Positions 27,705-37,350 of a stretch of DNA of 50,819 nt are shown in pieces. Source of the DNA: Bacteroidota bacterium. Lineage in GTDB: Bacteria; Bacteroidota; Ignavibacteria; Ignavibacteriales; Melioribacteraceae. The stretch lies in contig JAKAEE010000002.1 in the NCBI GenBank assembly GCA_021820065.1, positions 1 through 50,819 of the forward strand. Reading direction: 5' to 3'. Position numbers and translations under genes: made by a program. The notes beneath the pieces are model-generated. The model had not been told where the DNA came from. It saw only the letters and a program-made list of their open reading frames with translations, and searched no databases. Within the stretch, counting starts at the first letter, position 1; each line of letters opens with the position of its first letter.

Positions 27705-28385
27705 ATGTCATCTTCAGAATTTTTATCCTTTGTTCCGATATTTTCCGATCTTCCGAAAGAAGAGCTTGACAAAATTGAAAAGATCGGCACGCGCAAACAA
27801 TACGAAAAGAACGAGGTAATTCTTGTCGAAGAAGAAGCCGGTAACGCTCTGTTTGTAATTGTAACGGGCAAAGTTAAAGTCGCACGCACAAGCGGCGACG
27901 ACCGTGAAGTAATCCTTACTATTTTAACTGACAGTGATTTCTTCGGCGAGATGGCAATTCTAGACGGACTAACCCGCTCAGCTACGGTAACCGCAATTGA
28001 AAAATCCGAATTGTTTCTTATTCAACGAAATGATTTTTTGAATTTGCTCAGAAGTTATCCTGACGTTGCAATTGCACTGCTGCAAGAATTAACAAAAAGA
28101 TTGCGCGCTGCAGATATGAAAATAAAAGCGCTCTCATTGAAAGACGCCGAAGGTAAAGTTGCAACCGTCATCCTTCAACTTGCGGATGAGATTGGTAAAA
28201 TTAAACAAGGCAAAGTTGAAATCGAGAAAATTCCGATGCAGCAGGACTTAGCAAATATGGCTGGAACTTCGCGCGAAACCATCTCGCGTACTTTTCATTC
28301 ATTTGCCAAAAAAGGTTTGATTGAAACCGAAGGATCAAAATTGAGAATTCTCGATTACGAAAAATTCAAAGAAATGTTTAGTTAA
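27705..28385 (+). CDS. Crp/Fnr-family transcriptional regulator
   Basis: The 226-residue regulator has a cyclic-nucleotide-binding-type beta-roll at ~10-120 (PIFSDLPKEELDKI, NALFVIVTGKVKV, FFGEMAILDGLTRSATVTA) and a long dimerisation helix. Its C-terminal winged helix (~165-215) has the recognition motif MAGTSRETISRTFHSFAKKGLIE. The FGEMAILDGLTRSA segment is close to the cAMP-pocket consensus FGE...L...R.A, so a cyclic nucleotide ligand is plausible. There are no N-terminal Cys residues of the Fnr iron-sulfur type. It is divergent from gap and is followed after 2 bp by a PHP phosphoesterase gene, so the two are cotranscribed. Regulation of gap through the shared intergenic region is possible. 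Confidence 0.93.
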   Translation: MSSSEFLSFVPIFSDLPKEELDKIEKIGTRKQYEKNEVILVEEEAGNALFVIVTGKVKVARTSGDDREVILTILTDSDFFGEMAILDGLTRSATVTAIEKSELFLIQRNDFLNLLRSYPDVAIALLQELTKRLRAADMKIKALSLKDAEGKVATVILQLADEIGKIKQGKVEIEKIPMQQDLANMAGTSRETISRTFHSFAKKGLIETEGSKLRILDYEKFKEMFS

Positions 28386-28387
28386 GT

Positions 28388-29224
28388 ATGCCTGCAAAAA
28401 TTGACCTTCACACTCATACAAATTATTCCGATGGGGCATATACACCTGCCCAACTAATCGATAAAGCAAATCAGCGCGGTCTCGAAATAATAAGCATAAC
28501 CGACCACGACAGCATCAACGGAATTAAAGAAGCCAAAGAATACGCAAAACAATTTGGTATTGAAGTGGTGCCCGGTTTGGAAATAAGCACCGACGTTGAC
28601 GATAAAGAAGTTCATCTGCTTGCCTACTTTATAGACATTGATAATGAAGAACTTCAAAAGTACTTGAGCTTTTTCAGAGACGAACGAGTGCATCGCGCTG
28701 CGAGAATTGTTGAAAAGTTAAGGAAGCTTGGATTCAATTTTAAGATTGACGATGTACTGGATCGTGCAAACAACTCAGCAATCGGCAGACCGCACATCGC
28801 ATACACAATGGTTGACCTTGGTTTCATAAAAAATTACAACGAAGCGTTCGAAAAATATATCGGCGATTACGGTCCGGCATTCGAAAGAAAAATCCATGTA
28901 TCGGCACAAAGCGCTTTGAAATTAATTAACGATGCCGGCGGACTTTCATTCATCGCTCACCCGGGTTTTATGAAAGAGTCCCTGCTAACAAATCTAATCA
29001 AAGCCGGGATCGACGGAATCGAATGCGTTCATCCAAGTCATAACGAAGGACAAGTGCAATTCTATAGAGGAATTGTAAATCAGTACTGCCTTTTGGAATC
29101 AGGCGGATCAGATTTTCATGGAGGCAAGAAAATGGACGAGCCTAATCTTGGCAAATACCTTCTAAGCCAAAATCATCTGGATGCTATGAAACAGATGTTG
29201 CAAAAAAGCGCTGGCAAGAATTAG
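28388..29224 (+). CDS. PHP-domain metallophosphoesterase (RNase AM/TrpH-like)
   Basis: The 278-residue protein shows the PHP metal motifs: DLHTHTNYSDGAYTP at the N-terminus, ITDHDSINGI, VVPGLEIS with EVHLLAYF, FIAHPGF, and the final GGSDFHGG. Standalone PHP proteins of this length (TrpH/YciV family) hydrolyse 3',5'-nucleoside bisphosphates or trim 5' ends of RNA such as rRNA precursors. The insertion between motifs (RIVEKLRKLGFNF, GRPHIAYTMVDLG) is typical of that branch. It is cytosolic and follows the Crp/Fnr gene with a 2-bp gap. Confidence 0.9.
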   Translation: MPAKIDLHTHTNYSDGAYTPAQLIDKANQRGLEIISITDHDSINGIKEAKEYAKQFGIEVVPGLEISTDVDDKEVHLLAYFIDIDNEELQKYLSFFRDERVHRAARIVEKLRKLGFNFKIDDVLDRANNSAIGRPHIAYTMVDLGFIKNYNEAFEKYIGDYGPAFERKIHVSAQSALKLINDAGGLSFIAHPGFMKESLLTNLIKAGIDGIECVHPSHNEGQVQFYRGIVNQYCLLESGGSDFHGGKKMDEPNLGKYLLSQNHLDAMKQMLQKSAGKN

Positions 29225-29392
29225 CTCATTATTTCATGCTACCAACCTCATCACCTCCAAAATTTTTATACCTCTTTTTAAGTAGTATAATATTGTAAGA
29301 AATATTATTTTATCGGTGGTTATAAAATCAACTCCATCAATAGGGACCGACTAGCGGACAATATTTACTCTTTTTGTTCACACTTTAGAAGT

Positions 29393-29400
29393 TATATTTG
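29393..29400 (+). promoter_or_regulatory. Candidate Bacteroidota-type -7 element upstream of the PorZ-like gene
   Basis: TATATTTG fits the TAnnTTTG -7 consensus of Bacteroidota primary-sigma promoters, and a TTTG lies at 29373-29376. The 16-bp spacing is shorter than usual, so this is tentative. It lies 44 bp before the ATG at 29445. The rest of the gap 29225-29392 shows nothing I recognise. Confidence 0.35.
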
Positions 29401-29444
29401 ATCAACATCTTTACAAAGAATCATTCCACTTATTTGAGGAACAA

Positions 29445-31670
29445 ATGCGAACACTAAGAGTTCTTATTGCAGTATTTCTAGTTGCATCTCAAATCATCGC
29501 CCAATCGATAGGGCAATGGAAAATTTATTCCGACTTAAAAGATGTTAACGCTGCGGTTACAGTTAATAATACTGTCTGGGCTGCAACGGGCGGCGGAGTG
29601 TTCAGATTCAATCCGTCAGACAGCACTTACACGACTTACACAAAAGCAGACGGGTTGAGCAGTCAAGGATTAAGCGCGATTGATGTAGATCCGTCAAACA
29701 GAATTTGGCTCGGCTCGAAAGAAGGTTTTATCAACATTGTCGATCCGTCGGATAATTCTATTACGAAGATTATCGATATCTTCAATTCGAATAATACTCA
29801 GAAGCAGATCAACGACATTTTTGTTAAAGGCGATACGGCGTTCGTATCGTTTGATTTCGGACTATCAATCATCAGCACAAAAACATTTTCATTTTACGAT
29901 TCATTTCTGAAACTCGGTTCCTTTCCGGCACAGACAAGAGTGATCAGCGCTTACAAGTCGTCTCTGATTTATGCCGTAACCGAAAACGGAGTTGCGGTTC
30001 AGAAACCGGGCACAACAAATTTATCCGCACCGGAATCTTGGAACAATTATTCTTTCGGCTCAAACATAAATGTTCAGTCCGCTTCGCGGATTCTCGGGTT
30101 CAACGGACAAATTCTTTTGGCAACATCCAACGGAGTTTTTACTTTTGCGAACAATTCATGGCAGCCGTTTATTCTGCAAGGAGTTATGATCAACGATATG
30201 ACGGTTTCCGGCAACGTTCTTTATCTTGCCGGCACTCATGATCTATTCCAATATTCAAACGGAAACGTGAGCACTGTTTACTCAAACCAGAATCTAAGTT
30301 TTAGTTCGGTTGATGTATTGTCAGCTCAAACCATTTATGTTTCGTCAACCAGCGGTCTGATCGAGTTGAAAAACGGAAAGTCTAGACTAATTTATCCGAA
30401 CGGACCTTCAAGCAATTCATTTGTAAATCTTTCAGTCGATCCACTGGGACAGTTATGGGTAGCAACCGGAAAGGACGTAACCGGTGTTGGATTTTTTAAG
30501 TTCGACGGATCAACATGGAAAACATACGACGTGCAAAGATACCCGCAGCTGCCAACGAATTCATATTATAATGTTTTTGCCGGTCCTGATTCTGCCGTTT
30601 ATCTATGCAACTGGGGAAGAGGAATAACGATTTTCAAAAATAATTCTCTTACTACTTACAACAAGAGCAACAGTGGATTAGTCGGAATTCCCGCCGATAC
30701 GAATTTCGTTGTTATCACAGATGCAAAGACGGATTCCAAAGGAAACGTTTGGATGACGAATCTTCAATCGGCAACAAGAAAACAGTTAAGCGTTCTTACG
30801 AAACAAAATAAATGGTACCACTATTCATTTACGAATCCGGTGTTAACAACTTTAGACTTGCTCGATAAATTGGTGATCGATCAGAACAATACGAAATGGT
30901 TTAGCGTGATGAACGGCAACCGCGGCATTTATTATTTCAATGAGAATAAAACGTTTGATAATCTGAACGACGATACGCAAGGATACATCAGCAAAAGCGA
31001 CGGATTGATAAGCGATTTGATCTCATGCATTGCAATTGATCACAAACAAAATTTATGGATCGGAACAAACATCGGAGTAAGTGTAATTACCGATCTTAAT
31101 AATCCGAAGAAAAGTTTGACAAGCAGTTTGGGCATTGCGCTCAGAAACCAAAACGTTACTTGTATTGCTGTCGATCCGCTCGATCAAAAATGGATTGGTA
31201 CCGATCAAGGAATTTTCATTTTGTCGCCGGACGGGGTTCAGCTTGTCGATCAATACAATTCTAGCAATAGCCCGCTGCCGAGCAATGAAATAAAAAGTAT
31301 TGCATTCGATCCGAAAAACGGAATCGTATATATTGGAACGGATTTCGGTCTCGCCGAACTGGCAACGCCGTCAATTCAACCCGTTGAAAGTTTCAGCAAA
31401 CTTTTCGTTTATCCGAATCCCCTTCTGCTGAAAGACGGTGAAGCAAATTCGCTAACCATAGACGGCTTGATTAAAAACAGCAACATCAAAATACTCAGCA
31501 TCAGCGGCAATTTGATTCGCGATTTCAAATCGCCCGGCGGCAAAGTAGCTTTTTGGGACGGTAGAGACGTTGACGGCAATCTTGTTCCATCCGGCATTTA
31601 CATTATTATTGCCAACGACGACGAAGCGAACAATGTTACCACGTCCAAAGTTGCCGTTATTAGAAAATAG
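29445..31670 (+). CDS. porZ: PorZ-like beta-propeller protein with type IX secretion sorting domain
   Basis: The 741-residue exported protein has a signal peptide ending near VASQIIAQS. IGQWKIYSDLKDVNAA then opens a series of two-component-regulator-type propeller blades (VWAATGGGVFRF, ADGLSSQGLSAIDVD, RIWLGSKEGFINIVD, LWIGTNIGVSVI, KWIGTDQGIFIL, VYIGTDFGLAEL). The last ~85 residues are a T9SS/FlgD-like C-terminal domain (LFVYPNPLLLKDGE, KILSISGNLI, WDGRDVDGNLVPSGIYIII). This two-propeller plus CTD arrangement and the N-terminal wording match PorZ, a surface component of the type IX secretion system that helps attach cargo to A-LPS. Other T9SS cargo propellers can look similar, so the PorZ assignment is probable, not certain. 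Confidence 0.78.
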   Translation: MRTLRVLIAVFLVASQIIAQSIGQWKIYSDLKDVNAAVTVNNTVWAATGGGVFRFNPSDSTYTTYTKADGLSSQGLSAIDVDPSNRIWLGSKEGFINIVDPSDNSITKIIDIFNSNNTQKQINDIFVKGDTAFVSFDFGLSIISTKTFSFYDSFLKLGSFPAQTRVISAYKSSLIYAVTENGVAVQKPGTTNLSAPESWNNYSFGSNINVQSASRILGFNGQILLATSNGVFTFANNSWQPFILQGVMINDMTVSGNVLYLAGTHDLFQYSNGNVSTVYSNQNLSFSSVDVLSAQTIYVSSTSGLIELKNGKSRLIYPNGPSSNSFVNLSVDPLGQLWVATGKDVTGVGFFKFDGSTWKTYDVQRYPQLPTNSYYNVFAGPDSAVYLCNWGRGITIFKNNSLTTYNKSNSGLVGIPADTNFVVITDAKTDSKGNVWMTNLQSATRKQLSVLTKQNKWYHYSFTNPVLTTLDLLDKLVIDQNNTKWFSVMNGNRGIYYFNENKTFDNLNDDTQGYISKSDGLISDLISCIAIDHKQNLWIGTNIGVSVITDLNNPKKSLTSSLGIALRNQNVTCIAVDPLDQKWIGTDQGIFILSPDGVQLVDQYNSSNSPLPSNEIKSIAFDPKNGIVYIGTDFGLAELATPSIQPVESFSKLFVYPNPLLLKDGEANSLTIDGLIKNSNIKILSISGNLIRDFKSPGGKVAFWDGRDVDGNLVPSGIYIIIANDDEANNVTTSKVAVIRK

Positions 31671-31709
31671 AATTCATAAATCTTGAAGCTTGTTGCTTGC
31701 AGCTAACAA

Positions 31710-33650
31710 ATGATTGATATAAAAAATTTATCCGTTCAGTTTACCGGTGAAAACCTTTTCGAAGGCGTCAACCTAAAAATCGGCAAGCATGATAAAACTG
31801 CTCTTGTCGGTTCAAACGGAACGGGTAAATCAACCTTCCTTAAACTTCTCTATGGATTGGAATTACCCGAATCGGGCGTAATCAAAAAGCAGAAAGGAAT
31901 CCGTCTCGGCTACCTTCCACAAGATTCAATTTCGTTCAAAGGATTTTCCTTGTTGGATGAAGTAAAATCCGCGCTTCAAGACATAAAAACTTTAGATATG
32001 CGTGAGAAAGAAATTGTTGACGGATTGAACGATGATTCAATCGGTGAAGACGACCGGAACGAACTGTTGGAAGAGTTGGGAGAGATTCATCACAAGAAGG
32101 AAGAAATTGATTTCTACTCGGCTGATTCCAAAATTGAAAAAGTTTTGATGGGTCTTGGATTCAAAGAAAGAGATTTTTTTCGGAGAACAGAAGAATTTTC
32201 CGGCGGATGGCAGATGCGGATTCAGCTCGCCAAAATTCTTCTTGCCGATAACGATTTGATTTTACTGGACGAACCGACGAACCATTTGGACATCGACACT
32301 TTAACATGGCTGGAAGAGTTTCTACAGAATTTTAAGGGCGGACTGCTGATCGTTTCGCACGATAGACATTTTGTGAATAAAGTCACGGCAAAAACGCTGG
32401 AAGTCTTCGACAAACAAATCAGTTTTTTCCCCGGCAACTATGATGCTTACTTGAAGTTCAAAGACGAACGCGAAATTCACTTGAGAATCTTTCAGAAAAA
32501 CCGTGAGAAGAAAATTCGCGAGACGGAAAAATTCATCGAGCGTTTCCGGTACAAAGCCACAAAAGCAAAACAAGTTCAGAGCAGAATTAAACAGCTTGAA
32601 AAGCTAGATACAGTTTCAATCTCGGAAGAAGAAAAAAAGATCGATCTAAGATTTCCGGAACCGCCAAAAAGCGGAATTGTACCGGTTGAACTGGCAAACG
32701 TTTCAAAGTTGTTCGGCGAATTAAAGGTTCTAACAGAAGTAAATTTGCAGATAGAACGCGGCGACAAGATCGCTATTGTTGGTCCGAACGGCGCGGGCAA
32801 AACTACGCTTGCAAAGATAATCGGACACAAACTTCCGCCGACTTCCGGAAAAGTTAACTATGGTCATAACACCATCGTTTCATATTATGAACAAGAGGTG
32901 GCGGATTCACTTGACCCCGACAAAGATTTGATCGATACTCTTGACGACACGAAAATTGATTTAACGCCGGGGCAAATCCGAACGATACTCGGCTCTTTTC
33001 TTTTTTCCGGTGATGATGTTTTTAAAAAAGTCGGCGTTCTATCCGGCGGAGAAAAAAGCAGAGTTGCACTGGCTAAATTACTTCTAACCGAGAGTAATCT
33101 CATTATTCTTGATGAACCGACAAACCATTTGGATTATTCATCGAAAGAAGTTTTACAGAGGGCGCTTTCCGAATTTACCGGCACACTTATAATTGTTTCT
33201 CACGACATAGATTTTCTTCGACCGATCGCCAATAAAATTTTGGAAATCAGAAATCAGCAAGCCAAAATTTTCATCGGCGGTATTGAATATTATCTTCGGA
33301 AGAGAGAAGAAATTATAGAAGAGGTTATTAACAAAGATGACCAGCAAGCCGCAAAGATTACCCGCAAAGATCAAAAGCGTTACGAAGCTGAAATCCGGCA
33401 GAAGAAATTTGAGCTGACGAAAGATCTCAAGAAAGAATTGACGGCATGTGAAAAATCGATCGGTAATTTGGAGCTGAAAAAGAGTGACTTGGAAACTGAG
33501 CTTGCCGATCCGAAAATTTTCAGCAATCCGGAGTTAGCTAAATCAAAAAACATTGACTACGAAGAAACCAAAACACGGCTGGAAGAAAAATATTCAAGAT
33601 GGGCTAACCTCAGCCACCAAATCGAACAGATCGAAACAAGCTTTTCTTAA
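31710..33650 (+). CDS. ABC-F family ATPase (ribosome-associated type)
   Basis: The 646-residue soluble protein has two ABC cassettes and no membrane segments. The first has Walker A GSNGTGKST and FSGGWQMRIQLAK with LLDEPTNHLDIDTL; the second has GPNGAGKTT and LSGGEKSRVALAK with ILDEPTNHLDYSS. The linker (~240-310) is rich in Arg/Lys (FRYKATKAKQVQSRIKQLEKL), as expected for the P-site interaction motif that reaches the ribosome's tRNA sites. The last ~110 residues form a charged coiled-coil C-terminal domain, like Uup or YdiF-type members. These proteins act on stalled or initiating ribosomes, and some give antibiotic resistance. Nothing nearby suggests resistance, so a housekeeping translation role is likelier. 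Confidence 0.93.
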   Translation: MIDIKNLSVQFTGENLFEGVNLKIGKHDKTALVGSNGTGKSTFLKLLYGLELPESGVIKKQKGIRLGYLPQDSISFKGFSLLDEVKSALQDIKTLDMREKEIVDGLNDDSIGEDDRNELLEELGEIHHKKEEIDFYSADSKIEKVLMGLGFKERDFFRRTEEFSGGWQMRIQLAKILLADNDLILLDEPTNHLDIDTLTWLEEFLQNFKGGLLIVSHDRHFVNKVTAKTLEVFDKQISFFPGNYDAYLKFKDEREIHLRIFQKNREKKIRETEKFIERFRYKATKAKQVQSRIKQLEKLDTVSISEEEKKIDLRFPEPPKSGIVPVELANVSKLFGELKVLTEVNLQIERGDKIAIVGPNGAGKTTLAKIIGHKLPPTSGKVNYGHNTIVSYYEQEVADSLDPDKDLIDTLDDTKIDLTPGQIRTILGSFLFSGDDVFKKVGVLSGGEKSRVALAKLLLTESNLIILDEPTNHLDYSSKEVLQRALSEFTGTLIIVSHDIDFLRPIANKILEIRNQQAKIFIGGIEYYLRKREEIIEEVINKDDQQAAKITRKDQKRYEAEIRQKKFELTKDLKKELTACEKSIGNLELKKSDLETELADPKIFSNPELAKSKNIDYEETKTRLEEKYSRWANLSHQIEQIETSFS

Positions 33651-33821
33651 CGTGTTAATTAACGTTCATCCGATTTGAAAGAACCGCCTTTCCCCGCCAT
33701 CTAAAAAATGAACCAAAAAATTTATACATTACAATCGCAATTGTTCAAGTTTTGTTAAGGGAATTAAAAGGAACGGTCTTGCGTTCAAAATGATAGTTCA
33801 ATAATTACATTTGGAGAAGTG

Positions 33822-35450
33822 ATGTATATTAATTTTTCAGATATTCCCGCTCATCAAAATCTCTTTCTTGATTACATCTATGAGCCTGACAACGTCGAGA
33901 GATTTTATGGCAAAAATTTCCGAGATGTTGAAAAATACCAGCCGTTCTTTCAAAGAATCAGCGAACGCGAAATGCCGAACCGTTCTGCTATTGCTAACAT
34001 TATAAAAGCTCAATACAGCAATCAAAAAATGTCTAAACAGACTCAGCAGAACATCGATCTGCTTTATTCCGAAAAAACAATTGCCGTAGTAACCGGACAG
34101 CAACTTGGCATCTTCGGCGGTCCGCTTTATACATTTTTCAAATCTATAACCGCAATTAAACTTTGCAGCTATCTAAAAGAAAATTACGATGGTTTCAATT
34201 TTGTACCGATCTTCTGGCTCGAAGGTGATGACCACGATTATGAAGAAGTCAGAACATCATCCATTCTAAATAACGAAAATCAGATTTTGAATTTGCAGTA
34301 TGACGATGGGCAGCTTGAGGAAGTTAACAGAGGTTCGATTGCCGAGCTAAAGTTTAACGCCAATCTCGAAAAAACTATTGACGATCTTGCCGCCGGGTTG
34401 AGAGATACCGAATTTAAGGTCCCGCTGCTCGATTTTGTGAAGTCGATTTATCAACCGGGTAAAACATTCCTGGAAACGTTCCGCGAAATGATGATCCGTC
34501 TTTTTGATGAGTTCGGTCTAATTGTTTTCAACCCTACTGATCAAGCCGTTAAACGTCTTCTGGTGCCAATTTTTTCAAAAGAGATTTCTGAATTTGGCAA
34601 TCATACTAGTTATTTGGTAGAACGAAGCGCCGAGTTGGAAGATCTTTACCATGCACAGGTGAAAGTTAAGCCGATAAATTTATTTTACGTTGAAGAGCAT
34701 GAACGGTTATCCGTCGAACCAACCGACACCGGCGAGTACCGGCTTAAAGGAAAACGTAAAAAGTTTTCCCGCGAGGAACTTCTTGCTCAGCTTGAATTGA
34801 ATCCGGAAAAATTTAGTCCGAACGTTTTGCTTCGACCCATCTGCCAGGATTACCTTTTCACTACTGCGTTTTATGTCGGCGGACCTGGAGAGATAAGCTA
34901 CTTTGCACAAGTGTCCCCACTTTACAAAATTTACAACATCGAAGAACCGTTCATCTATCCGCGCTCTTCTGCAACCATTGTTGAAAAAGGCGTTCAGACA
35001 ATTCTAGAAAAAAATAATTTGGAGTATGTTGACATCTTCACCGAAGAGAATGCGCTGATACAAAAAATATTGGCGGCTTCATCGGAAATAAATCTTGAAA
35101 CGCTGTTTCAAAATGCTTCGAACGAAATTGACGCATCGCTCGATCCTCTCACACAAAAACTTCCGGTCATCGATAAAACACTGTCCGATTTGATGGCTAA
35201 GTCGAAGCAGCGCATCGATGAAACGTTAACCTACCTGAAAACAAAAGCGCATGATTCGGAGAAACGAAAATACGAATCCACGATCCGGCAGATCAGCAAA
35301 GTGAGAAATGTTCTCTTCCCGAATAACAATCTCCAAGAACGCGAACTTAATTGGCTTTATTTTGCCAACAAATACGGAATGGACATTGTGAAGTGGATGT
35401 TCAATGAATTGGCTGTCAATAAGTTTGAACACCAAATTTTGGAATTGTAG
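33822..35450 (+). CDS. bshC: Bacillithiol biosynthesis cysteine-adding enzyme BshC
   Basis: The 542-residue protein matches BshC: AVVTGQQLGIFGGPLYTFFKSITAIKL (TGQQ...GGPLYT, split here by the reader), PIFWLEGDDHDYEEV, and ISYFAQVSPLYKIYNI near residue 365. BshC adds cysteine to glucosaminyl-malate to finish bacillithiol, the low-molecular-weight thiol used by Bacillota and many Bacteroidota in place of glutathione. I prefer the ATG at 33822, five bases after GGAG, over the in-frame GTG one codon upstream. BshA and BshB are not in the window. The gene stands alone between the ABC-F gene and the convergent aroA. Confidence 0.93.
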   Translation: MYINFSDIPAHQNLFLDYIYEPDNVERFYGKNFRDVEKYQPFFQRISEREMPNRSAIANIIKAQYSNQKMSKQTQQNIDLLYSEKTIAVVTGQQLGIFGGPLYTFFKSITAIKLCSYLKENYDGFNFVPIFWLEGDDHDYEEVRTSSILNNENQILNLQYDDGQLEEVNRGSIAELKFNANLEKTIDDLAAGLRDTEFKVPLLDFVKSIYQPGKTFLETFREMMIRLFDEFGLIVFNPTDQAVKRLLVPIFSKEISEFGNHTSYLVERSAELEDLYHAQVKVKPINLFYVEEHERLSVEPTDTGEYRLKGKRKKFSREELLAQLELNPEKFSPNVLLRPICQDYLFTTAFYVGGPGEISYFAQVSPLYKIYNIEEPFIYPRSSATIVEKGVQTILEKNNLEYVDIFTEENALIQKILAASSEINLETLFQNASNEIDASLDPLTQKLPVIDKTLSDLMAKSKQRIDETLTYLKTKAHDSEKRKYESTIRQISKVRNVLFPNNNLQERELNWLYFANKYGMDIVKWMFNELAVNKFEHQILEL

Positions 35451-35479
35451 TCTTTGGTGTGTAGGAAATTAAAGTTACA

Positions 35480-36760
35480 TCAATTCGAAAGTTCGCTTAT
35501 CTGATCCAAAAAGTTGGGATTGGAAATTCCTACACACTCAAAATCTTCAACCGTGCCGCCGTTTTTCAAGAGCGCGCTCATAACCGCGAAAGCCATTGCA
35601 ATTCTGTGATCACCAAAACTTTTAAAATTAGCGTGTGAATCGTAAGGTTTTCCGCTCAACTCAAATCCGTCTTCAAATTCGTTGACCGACAAACCAGCTT
35701 TTGTAAAATTTGTACAGAGCGATTTGATACGATCCGATTCTTTAACGCGCAGTTCTTTCGCGTTTGTAACTTTGAAATTTCCTTCGGCGAAAACACCGGC
35801 AACCGAAAGAATTGGGATCTCATCAATAATGTTCGGAATAATTTCATGTGGAATCTCAACGTTCTTCAGTTTGCTTGAAAAAATTCTCAAGTCGCCGACG
35901 GGCTCGCCGTTTTCCAGGCTTTCATTCTCGATCATGATTTTCCCGCCCATATTTTTCAAGACTTGAATGACGCCGGTTCTGGTTTCATTGAGCGAAATGT
36001 TCTCAATCACGATTTCAGAATCATGCGTGAGTAGTGCAAGTACCATAAAAAATGCCGCGCTCGAAATATCCGATGGGACAGTAATATTAAACGGCACCGG
36101 ATAATTTTTCTTCGAAACAAAAATCTTTGTTCCGTCTTTCAACTGTTCTGTTTTTAGCTTGAGAAGTTTCTCAGTGTGGTTTCTCGTCGGGACATGTTCG
36201 GTGATAACACTCTCATCATCCAAGTGCAAAGCGCAAAGTATCATAGCGCTCTTTACTTGTGCGCTCGCAACTTGAAGCATATAATCAACGGCTTTTAATG
36301 TTGCAGATGGTTTGATTTTCATCGGTAGAAAACCATGTTCGTTTGCTGAAATGTTCGCGCCCATCATAGTCAACGGTTCAACAATTCTTTTCATCGGCCG
36401 CTGCGAAAGAGATTCATCACCGGTTATCACCGATTCAAAATCTTGGGCTGATAAAATTCCGCTTATCAATCGTGTGGTTGTTCCTGAATTGCCCGCATAC
36501 AACTCGCTTTCCGGTTTGGTAAACCCTTTGAATCCTTTACCGGTGACTTTTATTCCGTCGTTCTGAAATTCAAATTTGCATCCGAGCTTCTTGAAACATT
36601 CGATTGTAGAATAAACATCTTCGGAATTGGAACAGTTACGTATCGCTGAAACACCGTTTGCCATAGACGCAAACATCACAGAGCGGTGAGAAATTGATTT
36701 ATCACCGGGAAGTTTTAACTCGCCTTTTAATGTTTTTATGTTTTCAAACTTTTGATTCAT
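35480..36760 (-). CDS. aroA: 3-phosphoshikimate 1-carboxyvinyltransferase (EPSP synthase)
   Basis: It catalyses the sixth shikimate step, transferring enolpyruvyl from PEP to shikimate 3-phosphate. Motifs visible are LKLPGDKSISHRSVMFA, AGNSGTTTRLISGIL with SLSQRPMKRIVEPL, PSDISSAAFFMVLALL, NIIDEIPILSVAGVFAEG, ELRVKESDRI and FGDHRIAMAFAVM. The residue after GNSGT is T, where glyphosate-sensitive class I enzymes have GNAGTAMR, so class II-like behaviour is possible. I chose the ATG at 36760 because it overlaps the trmH stop as ATGA; an in-frame ATG at 36772 is an alternative that adds four residues. It ends an operon hicB-like, trmH, aroA. Confidence 0.96.
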   Translation of the reverse strand: MNQKFENIKTLKGELKLPGDKSISHRSVMFASMANGVSAIRNCSNSEDVYSTIECFKKLGCKFEFQNDGIKVTGKGFKGFTKPESELYAGNSGTTTRLISGILSAQDFESVITGDESLSQRPMKRIVEPLTMMGANISANEHGFLPMKIKPSATLKAVDYMLQVASAQVKSAMILCALHLDDESVITEHVPTRNHTEKLLKLKTEQLKDGTKIFVSKKNYPVPFNITVPSDISSAAFFMVLALLTHDSEIVIENISLNETRTGVIQVLKNMGGKIMIENESLENGEPVGDLRIFSSKLKNVEIPHEIIPNIIDEIPILSVAGVFAEGNFKVTNAKELRVKESDRIKSLCTNFTKAGLSVNEFEDGFELSGKPYDSHANFKSFGDHRIAMAFAVMSALLKNGGTVEDFECVGISNPNFLDQISELSN

Positions 36761-37350
36761 TTGTCGCACCATTCATCAATCAGTTTTTCCAAATGTTCGT
36801 TGTCAAGCTCGCTTTTTCCATAAAGACCTTTCAGCTGGCGCTGGCGTTGAGCTTCATACAAAGTAACAGCCGCCGCAACTGAAACGTTCAAGCTCTGAAT
36901 CATCCCGCGCATGGGAATGTAAAAAGTTTCGTCCGCCAACTTTTCTGCTTCTGAAGATACACCCCGTTTCTCATTTCCGAATACCAACGCAATCTTCTGC
37001 GTCAGATCTATATCGTAAAGATTTACCGCTTTCTTGTTCAACATGCTGGCGTATATTTTAAAACCTTGCGCACGAAGTTCGTTAAAACACTTTGCAGTAT
37101 CGTCAAACTTTTCTGTATCAATCCATTTGTTAGCCGAAGATGACGACGTCTTGCTGATTCTCGGGAACGATTCAAATGTGTAAAGCAGACTAATCTTCGG
37201 CACGCCGACAGCGTCACATGTTCGGAACACAGCGCTCACATTATGAGGATCGTGAATGTTTTCCATGACTACTCTGAGCGAGAATTGGCGGGCTTTCAAA
37301 GTTTGAGTGATCTTCTCCAGCCGTTCGTCCGTCTTAAACTTCCGCATCAT
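36757..37350 (-). CDS. trmH: TrmH-family tRNA/rRNA 2'-O-methyltransferase
   Basis: The 197-residue SPOUT methyltransferase has the TrmH N-terminal pattern RLEKITQTLKARQ and VVMENIHDPHNVSAVFRTCDAVGV, motif 2 KIALVFGNEKRGVS, and motif 3 IPMRGMIQSLNVSVAAAVTLYEA, which make up the knotted SAM site. The close fit of the N-terminal helix and ENIHDPHN segment points to the tRNA Gm18 methyltransferase subgroup. It overlaps the upstream HicB-like gene and the downstream aroA gene by 4 bp each (ATGA), so the three are translationally coupled. Specificity between tRNA Gm18 and rRNA targets is inferred. Confidence 0.9.
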   Translation of the reverse strand: MMRKFKTDERLEKITQTLKARQFSLRVVMENIHDPHNVSAVFRTCDAVGVPKISLLYTFESFPRISKTSSSSANKWIDTEKFDDTAKCFNELRAQGFKIYASMLNKKAVNLYDIDLTQKIALVFGNEKRGVSSEAEKLADETFYIPMRGMIQSLNVSVAAAVTLYEAQRQRQLKGLYGKSELDNEHLEKLIDEWCDK

